Shown here: in pieces, positions 45,133 through 53,887 of the stretch | Layout: each line of letters begins with the position of its first letter | Position numbering within the stretch: the stretch's first letter is position 1 | Source of the DNA: Gemmatimonadota bacterium | GTDB taxonomy: Bacteria > Gemmatimonadota > Gemmatimonadetes > Gemmatimonadales > Gemmatimonadaceae | DNA length: 64,000 nucleotides | Direction of reading: 5' to 3' | NCBI GenBank assembly: GCA_021299375.1 | Contig: JAJTGR010000003.1 | Location: 1-64,000, forward strand | Program-made: the position numbers and the translations under genes | Notes under the pieces: model-generated | Database searches by the model: none | Told to the model about the DNA's origin: nothing | The model's input: only the letters and a program-made list of their open reading frames with translations

Positions 45133-45576
45133 ATGCCGAAGCCGATCGTGTTTTCGCCTCATGCCAGAAGCCGCATGGCGCAGCGCGGGATCAGTGAGGC
45201 TGACGCCCGCCACATTGCCGACCATGGCGTGTGCAGACCGGATGCCGCTCCTGTTGGTGCGCCAACCCGGACGCGGTGCACCGGTTCCCGCGCCGGTCGT
45301 TCGGTCACCGTCGTGATCGCCGATGAGGCGACGAGGCTGGTCGTCATCACCGTCTGCGAGAGGTGCGCTCCATGCAGTGGACGTACGATCCCTCGGTCGA
45401 TGCCCTCACCATCGTGTTCGCGCCACGCCGACACGCGTCGCGCACTGATGAACTGCGCCCGGGCATGTTCATGGACGTCGACGATGCCGGGTGTCCGGTC
45501 GCTCTCGAGTTTCTCGATGCGAGCACGCAGTTCCCGCGAGAGGGGCTCGCGTCACTGCCGCTGCCGAAAGCCTTGA
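45133..45576 (+). CDS. DUF4258 protein, candidate toxin, frame extended past its normal end
   Basis: The first 77 residues are a full DUF4258 domain: FSPHARSRMAQRGISEADAR, then RCTGSRAGRSVTVVIADE and LVVITVCER. DUF4258 domains are short and usually end right there. Here the frame continues for another 70 residues of Ser/Arg/Cys-rich sequence that lies entirely over the next gene in a different phase. At the natural end the codon is TGC (45364-45366) where a TGA would give the expected stop, so a point change may have removed it. It precedes a DUF2283 gene, as in the pair at 31702. Toxin function is inferred, not shown. Confidence 0.75.
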   Translation: MPKPIVFSPHARSRMAQRGISEADARHIADHGVCRPDAAPVGAPTRTRCTGSRAGRSVTVVIADEATRLVVITVCERCAPCSGRTIPRSMPSPSCSRHADTRRALMNCARACSWTSTMPGVRSLSSFSMRARSSRERGSRHCRCRKP

Positions 45577-45773
45577 TTCCGCTGCGGGATGCCGCCGCGC
45601 GTGCGGGCTTGGCGCCGGCCACCCTCCGTCAACAGATCCGCAATGCTCGGCTCGTAGCGACCAAGTGGCATCGCGAGTGGTGGATCGATGAGCGCGAGCT
45701 GCACGCCTACTTGAGAAGCCGTGCGCCGCAGGGCCGCCGGAGCCGGCGCGGAACTCGACTCACGGATGTGTAG
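45372..45773 (+). CDS. DUF2283 protein fused to a helix-turn-helix domain, candidate antitoxin
   Basis: About 133 residues from the ATG at 45372, preceded by GAGAGG as ribosome site; a GTG at 45363 is also in frame. Residues 1-50 are a DUF2283 domain (MQWTYDPSVDALTIVFAP, then MFMDVDDAGCPVALEFLDAS). Residues about 68-122 form an excisionase/MerR-like helix-turn-helix: IPLRDAAARAGLAPATLRQQ, then WWIDERELHAYLRSR. The tail is arginine-rich. The fusion suggests that the protein binds DNA and may repress its own operon, as many antitoxins do. It overlaps the extended frame of the DUF4258 gene and ends before a terminator shared with lpdA. Confidence 0.82.
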   Translation: MQWTYDPSVDALTIVFAPRRHASRTDELRPGMFMDVDDAGCPVALEFLDASTQFPREGLASLPLPKALIPLRDAAARAGLAPATLRQQIRNARLVATKWHREWWIDERELHAYLRSRAPQGRRSRRGTRLTDV

Positions 45774-45798
45774 CTGCGCGGGTGCGGCGTGATGCGAA

Positions 45799-45830
45799 AG
45801 GGGCCGTCCCGGTTCACGGGAACGGCCCCT
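45799..45830. terminator. Bidirectional terminator
   Basis: AGGGGCCGT (45799-45807) pairs with ACGGCCCCT (45822-45830), extended inward by CCC/GGG with one bulged A. It lies between the convergent DUF2283-HTH gene and lpdA. Confidence 0.8.
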
Positions 45831-45858
45831 CAAAGTCTCGCGTGAGCGGCGCGATGCT

Positions 45859-47262
45859 TTACGCGTGCAGCATCTTCCCCAGCGAGTCCAGCACCGCCTC
45901 CCCGATCGCCTCGGAGAGCGTGGGGTGCGCGTGCACGGCGAGGTCGATCTCCTCGACGGTGAACTCGTTCTCGCGGGCTACCACGAGTTCGTGGATCATC
46001 TCGGTGGCGTGGGCGCCGACGATGTGGGCGCCGAGGATCTCGCCGTGCTTGGCGCCGCGGATGATCTTCACGAAGCCGTCGGTCTCGCCGCTGGTGCGGG
46101 CGCGGCCGTTGGCGCTGAAGGGGAACTTGCCGACCTTGTAGTCGAGCTGCTGGTCCTTGCAGGCCTGCTCGGTGAGACCAATGCTGGCCACCTCGGGGTG
46201 GCAGTAGGTGCAGCTCGGGATGTTGCCGTAGTTCACCAGGTGCGCATGCTGCCCGCCGAGCAAGTCGGCGAGTACGTGCCCTTCGCGCGAGCCCTTGTGG
46301 GCGAGCATCTGGTTGCCGGCCACGTCGCCGATGGCGTAATAGCCGGGGACGTTGGTCTCGAACTTCGCGTTGATCTTCACGAAACCCCGCTCGCTCTTGG
46401 CGATGCCCACGGCCTCGAGGCCGATCTTCTCGACGTTGGGCGCGCGGCCGGCGGCCACGAGCACCTTCTCCACCTCGAGCGTCTCCGTCTGCCCGCCCGC
46501 TTCCACGGTCATGGTGGCGCCGGCCTTGCCGACCTTGACGTTCGAGATCTTCGCGCCGGTGCGCACGTCGATCTTGCGCTTCTTGAACGCCTTGGCCAGC
46601 TCGGCGCTGCAGTCGGCGTCTTCGATGGGCAGGATGGTGGGCGCCACCTCGAGCAGCGTGACCTTGGTGCCGAAGCTGGCGAACACGTCGGCGAACTCGC
46701 ACCCCACGGCGCCTGCCCCGACGATGGCCATGGTGGCCGGCGCCTTCTCGGCCACCAGCACGTCATCGCTGCTGAGCACGACCTGCCTGTCGAGCGCGAG
46801 GCCGACCTGCGGGAGCCCCTTCACGCGCGAGCCGGTGGCAATGACGACGGCCTTCCTGGCCTCGTGTGTCTCCCTCTTGCCGTCGGCGGTGGTGACGGTG
46901 ACCTTCTTGCCCTTCTCGAGCACGCCCTCGCCGCGGATCCAGGTGACCTTGTGCTTCTTGAAGAGGAACTCGACGCCTTTGGAGTTCTGCTGGGACACGG
47001 CACGCGACCGCTTCATGGCCGGTCCGAAGTCGAGGGTCACGCCATCGATGGTGATGCCGTGCTCGGCGGCCTTGCCGAGCTTCTGGGCGAGGCCGGCACT
47101 TTCGAGGAGCGCCTTGGCGGGGATGCACCCCCAGATCACACAGGTGCCGCCCAGCGCTTCACGCTCGACGACGGCGACCTGCAAGCCGAGTTGGGCGCAG
47201 CGAATGGCGCAGACGTAACCGGCGGGACCGCCGCCAAGCACGAGGACGTCGAACGAAGCCAT
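45859..47262 (-). CDS. lpdA: Dihydrolipoyl dehydrogenase (E3)
   Basis: A 467-residue flavoprotein from the ATG at 47262 (MASFDVLVLGGGPAGY). It reoxidises the dihydrolipoyl group of pyruvate and 2-oxoacid dehydrogenases with NAD. It has the FAD site GGGPAG at 10-15, redox cysteines 41 and 46 in GGTCVIWGCIPAK, the NAD site VGAGAVGCEFADVFASFG, and the C-terminal catalytic His446-Glu pair in HAHPTLSE. Inside the redox loop the usual LNV is replaced by VIW, a variant that keeps the spacing. It is on the same strand as pdhA, pdhB and pdhC but is separated from them by two protease-lipoprotein genes and a large inverted repeat at 47348-47581. Confidence 0.96.
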   Translation of the reverse strand: MASFDVLVLGGGPAGYVCAIRCAQLGLQVAVVEREALGGTCVIWGCIPAKALLESAGLAQKLGKAAEHGITIDGVTLDFGPAMKRSRAVSQQNSKGVEFLFKKHKVTWIRGEGVLEKGKKVTVTTADGKRETHEARKAVVIATGSRVKGLPQVGLALDRQVVLSSDDVLVAEKAPATMAIVGAGAVGCEFADVFASFGTKVTLLEVAPTILPIEDADCSAELAKAFKKRKIDVRTGAKISNVKVGKAGATMTVEAGGQTETLEVEKVLVAAGRAPNVEKIGLEAVGIAKSERGFVKINAKFETNVPGYYAIGDVAGNQMLAHKGSREGHVLADLLGGQHAHLVNYGNIPSCTYCHPEVASIGLTEQACKDQQLDYKVGKFPFSANGRARTSGETDGFVKIIRGAKHGEILGAHIVGAHATEMIHELVVARENEFTVEEIDLAVHAHPTLSEAIGEAVLDSLGKMLHA

Positions 47263-47347
47263 GGGAGTCGGGGAAAGCGGTGAGAGGTAACCCCGAAAGC
47301 TAGTCGCGGGCACTCGCTTCTGAGAACTCGATTCCCAGAGATCAGAT

Positions 47348-47581
47348 CTGAGGGTCTCGAACTCCGACGGCGATAGAGTCTTGAGACGGTGAGCCACGCA
47401 AGAATCGAGAGCACCGAGCGCTGGCGTCCGCCGGGGGGGTACCGCGTACCGGCGGCGCACTTGGCGCAGTTGGCGAGGCCCGTGGGCGCCCCTCCCCGTG
47501 CGGATGCAGCGCTCTGGTGATCGACTCGTGGGTGGCTCAGCGTCTCACCATGCTATCGTCGTCCGGGTTCGAGACGCTCAG
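47348..47581. repeat. Long imperfect inverted repeat upstream of lpdA
   Basis: Two arms of about 75 bases (47348-47423 and 47507-47581) are reverse complements at roughly four positions in five. Matched blocks include GTCTCGAAC, CGATAG, TGAGCCAC and GAGCGCTG. Weaker pairing continues inward to about 47442 and 47490. The whole would fold into one long hairpin in the spacer between the protease gene and lpdA. It may be a MITE-like element or a structured leader RNA. Confidence 0.75.
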
Positions 47582-47606
47582 CTGCATGTTTTGAGATCTC
47601 AGGCGT

Positions 47607-50600
47607 TCAGCGCTTCACCGCGCTCCGTACCCCGTCTGAAAAGACCACCTCGACTGCCCGCCCTCCCGTCGCCACCGACGCCCCCGACCGCCGGACGAAG
47701 CCCATGACCTCGCCGGTGGCGGCATCGCGCACCATGCCCATGGCAAAGCCGCCGTTACGCCAGTTGACGCGCACTCGGCCGGTTTCCGCGACGAGTGACG
47801 CATCGGGGTCCGGGTCGGCGACGAGGCGCGGGACCCCCGGGGCCGCCGAGGGGCGCAGGGAGCGGCGAACGGTGGTCTGCACGGGCACGCGGGCGTCGCT
47901 CACGCGAATGGCGGCCAGCCCGTCCTCGAGCGCGGCGCTCCACGGGACCACCACGGCGAACTGTCGCTCTTCATGGCTTGGCGTGTGGTCGACCAGGGCG
48001 GCCTCCAGCGGCAGCTGCAGCAGGGGGCGATCGTCGGCGTCGAGCAACGTGAGCCGGTGGGTCGCGCGCACGGCCGCCGGCGTGATGGGCGCTGACACCC
48101 GGAAGGCCGGTTCGAGCTGGATGGCTCCATTCACCACCCGGCCCCACACGAGCAGGCCGGCCTGTCGTGTGGCGCCCTGCTCCCGCGCCGACGCCACGGT
48201 GCCGCTGCCACTGCGGTGCTGCAGGACCGCGCTCCACGTGTAGTCGCTGATCCAGTTGTTGTTGCAGTAGCCCATGAGATCGGTGGCGGACGGCGACACC
48301 AAGGTGTTCGTGGCGCTGTTCCACCCCCACTGACCAATCACGCCCCCCGCGTACGGGTAGCCGGGGTCGCCGCTGACGCCGCAGGGCGCGTGCCCGCGGG
48401 AGAAGTTGTGTCCCCATTCGTGGGCCGCCACGAGGTCACCACTGGGGAGGTAGTCCCACCCGATCGCGGCGCGACCGGGCAGATAGCCGTATCCGGCGAT
48501 GCCGCTGGTGTAGTTCACCTTCACCACACCGTAGTAGTGCGTGGTCGAGGGCGCCCCATCAGTCGTGCGGAGCACGTTGATCTCGTTCAGCACGGTGAGC
48601 CACTGACCGTTGCCGTCGTTGGCTTGCAGCTCGGTGGCGCTCGACGTGAACGGCGCCCGCACGTCGGACACCACGTCGCGGAGCGGGAACAGTCGGCGGG
48701 TGCTGGTGAGGAACTGCTCGCGGTTTCCGCTCGACACGTTGCCGGTCTGGGCGCCGGTGATCACGGGAACGAACCGCACCGTGAACGCGGGCACACTGCT
48801 CACTGCGATGGCCTGCGGGGTGCCGGTGGCGGGCCAGCTGTTGTCGGCGCGGTCGGCGTCCGGCACCGCCTGCGTCGGATCGAGGTCGACCAGCACGCGC
48901 AGCGCGGGCCGAACGGTCGCGCCCGGAACACTCAGGTTCCACGTGGAGCCGAGCGTGCCCTCGGCGACTGCCGTCCGCACGCTCGCTTCCGGTGCGGTCA
49001 GCACGGTGGTCTGCAGCAGGGTCGTGCCGTCGTAGAGGCGGACGCGTACCTCGGGGCGCGCACTGTTGGCCGCGCTGGCGACCACGAACACGCGCAGCAG
49101 GGCGTCCCGGTTGGCTACCAGCGGCACCGAGCCGTCGAGCTTCTGGATGGCCTGGGTGATGTAGACATGCGCGATGCGGTAGTTCACGCCCGCGCCACCG
49201 CCACCGCCACCGCCTCCTCCGTTCGAGGCGTAGGTGAACGACGTCGAGGCGGTGCTGTTCGCGCTGATCGTGACCGACGCCGAGGCGGGCGTGGCCGTGT
49301 AGGTGGTTCCGCCGCTGCTCACCGTTGCCGGCGTCACCGTCCAGGTGCCGACGGCGAGACCACTCACGGTGCCGGTGCCGGTTGCCGTGCGGGTGCTGCT
49401 GCCGCTGGTGAGCGTGAAGGTGGGGACTGCCCCACCGGGGAGCCCCGATGCCGCGATGTTGACGGCGCCGGTGGGCGCGGCGTACGAGACGGTGGCGCCG
49501 GCCGCCACCGTCGACGCGATCACGGTGACCGTCTGTGTGGCGGGCGTCGGCACGTGAGTGGTGCCCGACGCCGTGACCGCCGTTGCCGAAACGGTATAGC
49601 TGCCGGGCACGAGCTTGGTGAACGTCACGGTGCCGGTGGCCGTCCGGGCAAAGCCGTCCGGGCCGGTGACATTCACGGCGCCGGCCACGCCGTTGGGCAG
49701 TCCAGTGACCACGAGCGCGAGCGACCCAGTGGTGATGGTGTACTCCACGGCGAAGCGCAGCGTGTCGCCGGCGGTCACGCTGGTATCGTGCGAGGCGGGT
49801 GCAGGCTGGTAGCTGGCCGTGCCCGTGGTGACCATCGAGGCCGTGTAGCGCCAGCGGCCTGGCCGCGCGGGAAGTACGCGCTGCGAGGTGGTGATGGCGT
49901 AGCTCTCGCCGGATGGGTCGACCATGGCGATGGCGGCATTTGCGCTGCCGGGCAGGCCACTGACCAGCACATCGACGACGGTCGGGACGAGCACGTAGGT
50001 CATGGCAACCGTCGCCGGCGTGGCACTCGCGGTGACGTCGACTGTGCGAGTGCCGGTGGCCAGGCCAAACGCCTCGGTTGCCGACCGCACGGTGCGCGCC
50101 GTGACCGTGTAGCGGCCTGGCAGTAGGCCAGCGAGGGTCGCGGTGGAGGTCACCGTCCGCGTGAAGGCGCCGGGGCCGCTCACCACGACCTCGCCGGCGA
50201 GGCCGGCGGGCAGCCCCAGCACCGAGACGGCGAGGCTCCCCGAGGCCAGCTGGTAGGTGGCGGCGGCGCTCACGGTCGTGCCCACTGTCACCGCGATGGT
50301 CTGCGATGCCGGGGTGGCCGCGTAGCGGTCGGGGCCTGCGGTCACGCTGGCCGCACTGAGGGTGTAGCTCCCCGCGGGGAGCGAGTCGAGCGTGGCGCTG
50401 CTCGCGAGTGTCCGGGTGAGGCCGGCTCCCGCGAGCGTGAGTGCCGCCGCGGCGCCGTCGGGTAGCCCGTTCACGGTCACCGCGAGACGGCCGACCTGGG
50501 CTACATAGACCACTGGCGCCGGCGCGGCCACGAGGGACGCGATCACGTCGACGGTGATGGTGTCCGTGGCCGGGCGATAAGTGATCCCGCCCGTGGCAAC

Positions 50601-51443
50601 GGGCGTGCTGATCACGCGATACGCCCCCGGCGTGAGGCCGGTGAGGGTGGTGGTCGCTGTCAGGGTGCGGGAGAAGTCCCCAGGCCCCACCACCTGCACG
50701 GCGGCCGCGAGCGAGGCAGGCAACCCACCGACGGCCACCGCGAGGGCGCCGGTGGCGATGGTGTAGCGCACGGCGACCCGCGCGGTGTCGCCGAAGCTCA
50801 CGACCGTGTCGAAGGCGGCGGGGGTCGGTGTGAAGCGGGCGCCTTCCGCGGAGACCTCGGCGGCGGTCACGCGCCAGACATCGGGCGTGTTGCTGCCGCT
50901 CGGCAGCTGCGGGGCCAGCACCACGGTGGCCGGCGCGACCGCTGCCGGCGAGCCATTCGGCGGTGTGACGGTGAACGTCGGGGTGGCCGTGGCCGGCAGG
51001 CCTGTTGCCGACACCGCCAGCGCCGACGGCACGGCGCGATACACCGCGGTGACGGTCGATAGTGGACCACCGGCGGGGACATCGACCTCCAACGAGGCCG
51101 GGGCGCCGGCAAAGGTGCCGGCCGCACCGCGCACCGGGCGAATGGCCACGGCGTAGCGCCCCGCTGGAATGTCGGTCCACACCACGGAGCCGGTGGTCGT
51201 CCGGGAGAAGGTCGCCCCCGGCAAGGGTCCGGTGACCTGCAGCTGCGGGCTCAGGCCCTCGGGCAACCCACTGCTCGCCAGACTCAATATGCCGGGAGCG
51301 ACCGGGGCAGGGGCGATGGGCGGCACCTTCGGCGGGGCGGTCGGGCCCGAGGACGACGAGTCGCCACCCGCACACCCCGCCAACAAGGCGACGCCGGCGA
51401 GCAGGGACAGGCGAACACGTGAGGACGCGAAGACAGGGAGCAA
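47607..51443 (-). CDS. Repeat-rich metzincin protease lipoprotein (8 repeats)
   Basis: A 1278-residue lipoprotein (lipobox LLAGC). Residues about 50-740 are eight tandem repeats of about 85 residues, each of the form SLAVSVLGLPAGLAG, then PGRYTVTA and a closing strand VAMTYVL. A glycine run (about residue 745) leads to a protease domain. HEWGHNFSRGH at about 1008-1018 is the HExxHxxGxxH-type metzincin zinc site, with Arg in the usual Gly position, and DLMGYC downstream is the Met-turn. A final 180 residues form a beta-rich domain. A paralogue with three repeats lies directly upstream. Probably a surface endopeptidase on a long stalk; its substrate is unknown. Confidence 0.88.
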   Translation of the reverse strand: MLPVFASSRVRLSLLAGVALLAGCAGGDSSSSGPTAPPKVPPIAPAPVAPGILSLASSGLPEGLSPQLQVTGPLPGATFSRTTTGSVVWTDIPAGRYAVAIRPVRGAAGTFAGAPASLEVDVPAGGPLSTVTAVYRAVPSALAVSATGLPATATPTFTVTPPNGSPAAVAPATVVLAPQLPSGSNTPDVWRVTAAEVSAEGARFTPTPAAFDTVVSFGDTARVAVRYTIATGALAVAVGGLPASLAAAVQVVGPGDFSRTLTATTTLTGLTPGAYRVISTPVATGGITYRPATDTITVDVIASLVAAPAPVVYVAQVGRLAVTVNGLPDGAAAALTLAGAGLTRTLASSATLDSLPAGSYTLSAASVTAGPDRYAATPASQTIAVTVGTTVSAAATYQLASGSLAVSVLGLPAGLAGEVVVSGPGAFTRTVTSTATLAGLLPGRYTVTARTVRSATEAFGLATGTRTVDVTASATPATVAMTYVLVPTVVDVLVSGLPGSANAAIAMVDPSGESYAITTSQRVLPARPGRWRYTASMVTTGTASYQPAPASHDTSVTAGDTLRFAVEYTITTGSLALVVTGLPNGVAGAVNVTGPDGFARTATGTVTFTKLVPGSYTVSATAVTASGTTHVPTPATQTVTVIASTVAAGATVSYAAPTGAVNIAASGLPGGAVPTFTLTSGSSTRTATGTGTVSGLAVGTWTVTPATVSSGGTTYTATPASASVTISANSTASTSFTYASNGGGGGGGGGAGVNYRIAHVYITQAIQKLDGSVPLVANRDALLRVFVVASAANSARPEVRVRLYDGTTLLQTTVLTAPEASVRTAVAEGTLGSTWNLSVPGATVRPALRVLVDLDPTQAVPDADRADNSWPATGTPQAIAVSSVPAFTVRFVPVITGAQTGNVSSGNREQFLTSTRRLFPLRDVVSDVRAPFTSSATELQANDGNGQWLTVLNEINVLRTTDGAPSTTHYYGVVKVNYTSGIAGYGYLPGRAAIGWDYLPSGDLVAAHEWGHNFSRGHAPCGVSGDPGYPYAGGVIGQWGWNSATNTLVSPSATDLMGYCNNNWISDYTWSAVLQHRSGSGTVASAREQGATRQAGLLVWGRVVNGAIQLEPAFRVSAPITPAAVRATHRLTLLDADDRPLLQLPLEAALVDHTPSHEERQFAVVVPWSAALEDGLAAIRVSDARVPVQTTVRRSLRPSAAPGVPRLVADPDPDASLVAETGRVRVNWRNGGFAMGMVRDAATGEVMGFVRRSGASVATGGRAVEVVFSDGVRSAVKR

Positions 51444-51533
51444 GGGAGGCGACGAAAGGGTCCGGCGGAGGACGATTCGTCGCCGAGGGGCGCTACAAAT
51501 CCTGGCCGGCGGTCTCGCCGGTGGCCGCCGTCG

Positions 51534-53819
51534 TCACCGTGGCGGGCGTTGACGTAGGCGGTACGGGCGAGTGGCGGCGACCAGTGGTGTCCGCACGTCG
51601 CGAACGCGGACGTGCGCCAGCCGCTGGGCCACGTCCCCGGCGAACGGGAGCACCACCGCGAAGATCTGGTCACGACGCGGGCCATGATCGACCACCTCGG
51701 CCTCGATTGGCCACGAGATGAGCGGCTGCAGGTCGGCGTCAAGCAGGTCGACGACATGGGTGGGGGCGCCGGCCGGTGGCGTGATGGGCGCGTGCAGGTC
51801 GGTGGCCGGTTCGAGCACCAGCGCGCCACGCACGACGCGCCCCCAGACGAGCAGCCCATCGGCCTCACCCGGAGAGGCCACAAGCCGAGGCGCGGACAGC
51901 GCGGCGGCTTGCCGGAACGCGAGGACGCGGGTGTAGCTGTACTCGGAGACCCACGCCGGCGTGCAGTAGCCCATGATGTCGGCCGTCGTCGGTCCGAACA
52001 CGGTGGACGTGCGCGCGTCCCACCCGATGGTGCCCGTGAGCCCCCCGACGCTGGGGAATTGGGGGTCCGCGTTCGGGGGGTCGCCGCACGGTGCGTGCAG
52101 GCGGCCGAAGTTGTGCCCCCATTCATGCGCCGCCACGACGTCCGCATCGGCACGGTCCCAGCCGACGGCGGTCGGACTTCCGACGAGTCCCAGTCCGAAC
52201 GTGCCGCTGTCGTACGGGACCGGGACCACACCGTAGTAGTGCGTGGTGGGGGGCGCCCCGTCGAGCAGCCGGAGCGCCCGGAGCTCACTCAGCACGGTGG
52301 TCCAGGCGCCGTTGGCATCGGTGGGGTGCAGCACCGGTGCCGCCGACACGAGGGGTGTGCGTACGTCGCTGGTGACCTGCGCCAGCGGCCAGAGCGTACG
52401 CGCCGTATGCAGGAACCGCGTCTGTGTGCGTGCCGAGATGTCGCCCGTCGCCGTGCCAATCGTCACCGGCACGAAGCGCACGGTGAAGGGCGGCACGACC
52501 GTGGCATTCAAGGCGCGGGGCGTGGCACCGGCGGGCCACACGTTGTCGCTGCGCTGCGTCTCGCCCAGGGTGCTGTCGGGGTCGACATCCACGACCAGGC
52601 GCAACGACGAACGCACGAGGTCGCCGGCGAGTCTGATCGCGTACGTGGAGGCGAGGTCGCTTTCGAGCGGTTCGAGCGGCACGCTCCCCACCGGAGGCGT
52701 CAGCACCAGCGCGCCGAGCACGGTGGTGCCTTCGAACAGGCGTACGCGCGCGGGGACCGCGCGCACACCGGCGCGATCGGCGCGCACGTAGGCGCGCAAC
52801 AGGGCCTCTCGTCCCGCCACGAGCGGGATGCTGTTGTCGGCCCGCTGCACCGCCTGGGTGATCGTCACGCGATCGATGGTCAGGTTGGGGGCCGATGGGT
52901 TGGACGCATACGACACCGTGACGGTATCCGCGGTGGCCGTGGTCACCACGCGCGGTACGCTGCGGCTGGCTGGTGACCAGCTTGGCCCGGACCCGTCGGG
53001 GAGCGCGCTGACGGCCAGCGGCGTGATCTGGTAGCTGCCGACGGGCAACGAGGCGACCTCACCGCCGACGATGAACCGGTCGACCTGCAGCGGACCCTGT
53101 ACGCGCGCGCGCGGTCGCACCCCTGCGGGCAGCCCCGTCGCGCCAAGCACCAGGCGGCCGGTCACGTTCTCATAGGGTACGAGGAGGGTGGACGGGACGG
53201 TGGAGGCGTTGATGCGGACGTCCGGCGCCGCTGGACTGCGCCAGGCGGTGCCGCCGGCATTCACCGAATCGACACGTACCGTATAGCTGCCAGGTGGCAG
53301 ATCACCGAACACCACGGAACCGCTGGCCACGCGCGTCAGGCCACCCGGGCCGCTGATGCGCACCGCGCCGACAACGCCGCCAGGCAGGCCGGTCACCGTC
53401 ACGGCGAGCGCCCCGGTGGCGAGTTCGTATCCGATGGCCAGGCGCGACGTATCACCGGTGGGCACGCCCACGTCGGCGCTCGACGGCATGCCGCTCCACG
53501 TGAAGCCGCTCACGCGCACGTCGCCGGCGCGGGCCAGGTATCGGCCGGGCATGAGATTGGACAGCACGTCACTGCCCGTCAGCGTACGCGCGAATCCGTT
53601 CGGCCCCGTGACGTGGACATCGGCGTCCGCCCCGGCCGGCAACCCGGTAACCTGCACGACCAGGGTGCCACGCGGCGGATCGGCTGGCGTGGGCGTGGGA
53701 TGCTCGCAGGCGGCGGCCGGGAGCAGCAGCAGCACGGACCCGCTCCAGCGCACGAACGCCCCGACTGCGCGGTGCCACGCGGCAGGTCGGGGCGTCGTGA
53801 GTGGCGGCATGCGCGGCAT
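51534..53819 (-). CDS. Repeat-rich metzincin protease lipoprotein (3 repeats)
   Basis: A 761-residue paralogue of the neighbouring 1278-residue protein. The signal peptide ends at PAAAC. Only three of the 85-residue GLP repeats are present (about 45-310, for example GALAVTVTGLPGGVVGAV). Then comes the same protease domain, beginning near LTIDRVTITQAVQRADNSIP. The zinc site is HEWGHNFGRLH at about 565-575, followed by PCG, and the Met-turn is DIMGYC. It lacks most of the C-terminal extension of its neighbour. It lies 90 bases upstream of the longer gene and 68 bases downstream of pdhC on the same strand, so read-through from the pyruvate dehydrogenase operon is possible. Confidence 0.88.
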   Translation of the reverse strand: MPRMPPLTTPRPAAWHRAVGAFVRWSGSVLLLLPAAACEHPTPTPADPPRGTLVVQVTGLPAGADADVHVTGPNGFARTLTGSDVLSNLMPGRYLARAGDVRVSGFTWSGMPSSADVGVPTGDTSRLAIGYELATGALAVTVTGLPGGVVGAVRISGPGGLTRVASGSVVFGDLPPGSYTVRVDSVNAGGTAWRSPAAPDVRINASTVPSTLLVPYENVTGRLVLGATGLPAGVRPRARVQGPLQVDRFIVGGEVASLPVGSYQITPLAVSALPDGSGPSWSPASRSVPRVVTTATADTVTVSYASNPSAPNLTIDRVTITQAVQRADNSIPLVAGREALLRAYVRADRAGVRAVPARVRLFEGTTVLGALVLTPPVGSVPLEPLESDLASTYAIRLAGDLVRSSLRLVVDVDPDSTLGETQRSDNVWPAGATPRALNATVVPPFTVRFVPVTIGTATGDISARTQTRFLHTARTLWPLAQVTSDVRTPLVSAAPVLHPTDANGAWTTVLSELRALRLLDGAPPTTHYYGVVPVPYDSGTFGLGLVGSPTAVGWDRADADVVAAHEWGHNFGRLHAPCGDPPNADPQFPSVGGLTGTIGWDARTSTVFGPTTADIMGYCTPAWVSEYSYTRVLAFRQAAALSAPRLVASPGEADGLLVWGRVVRGALVLEPATDLHAPITPPAGAPTHVVDLLDADLQPLISWPIEAEVVDHGPRRDQIFAVVLPFAGDVAQRLAHVRVRDVRTPLVAATRPYRLRQRPPR

Positions 53820-53887
53820 CCTCGAGGCGGCCCCGTGGCGGACTCCGGGCCGGAGTCACCACGGGTGGCCAGCGGACGCCGGCCGGC

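Noticed and set aside
44738-45225. Possible small secreted protein on the minus strand
   Set aside because: The frame has no signal peptide, no ribosome site and no family match, and it overlaps the start of the DUF4258 gene.
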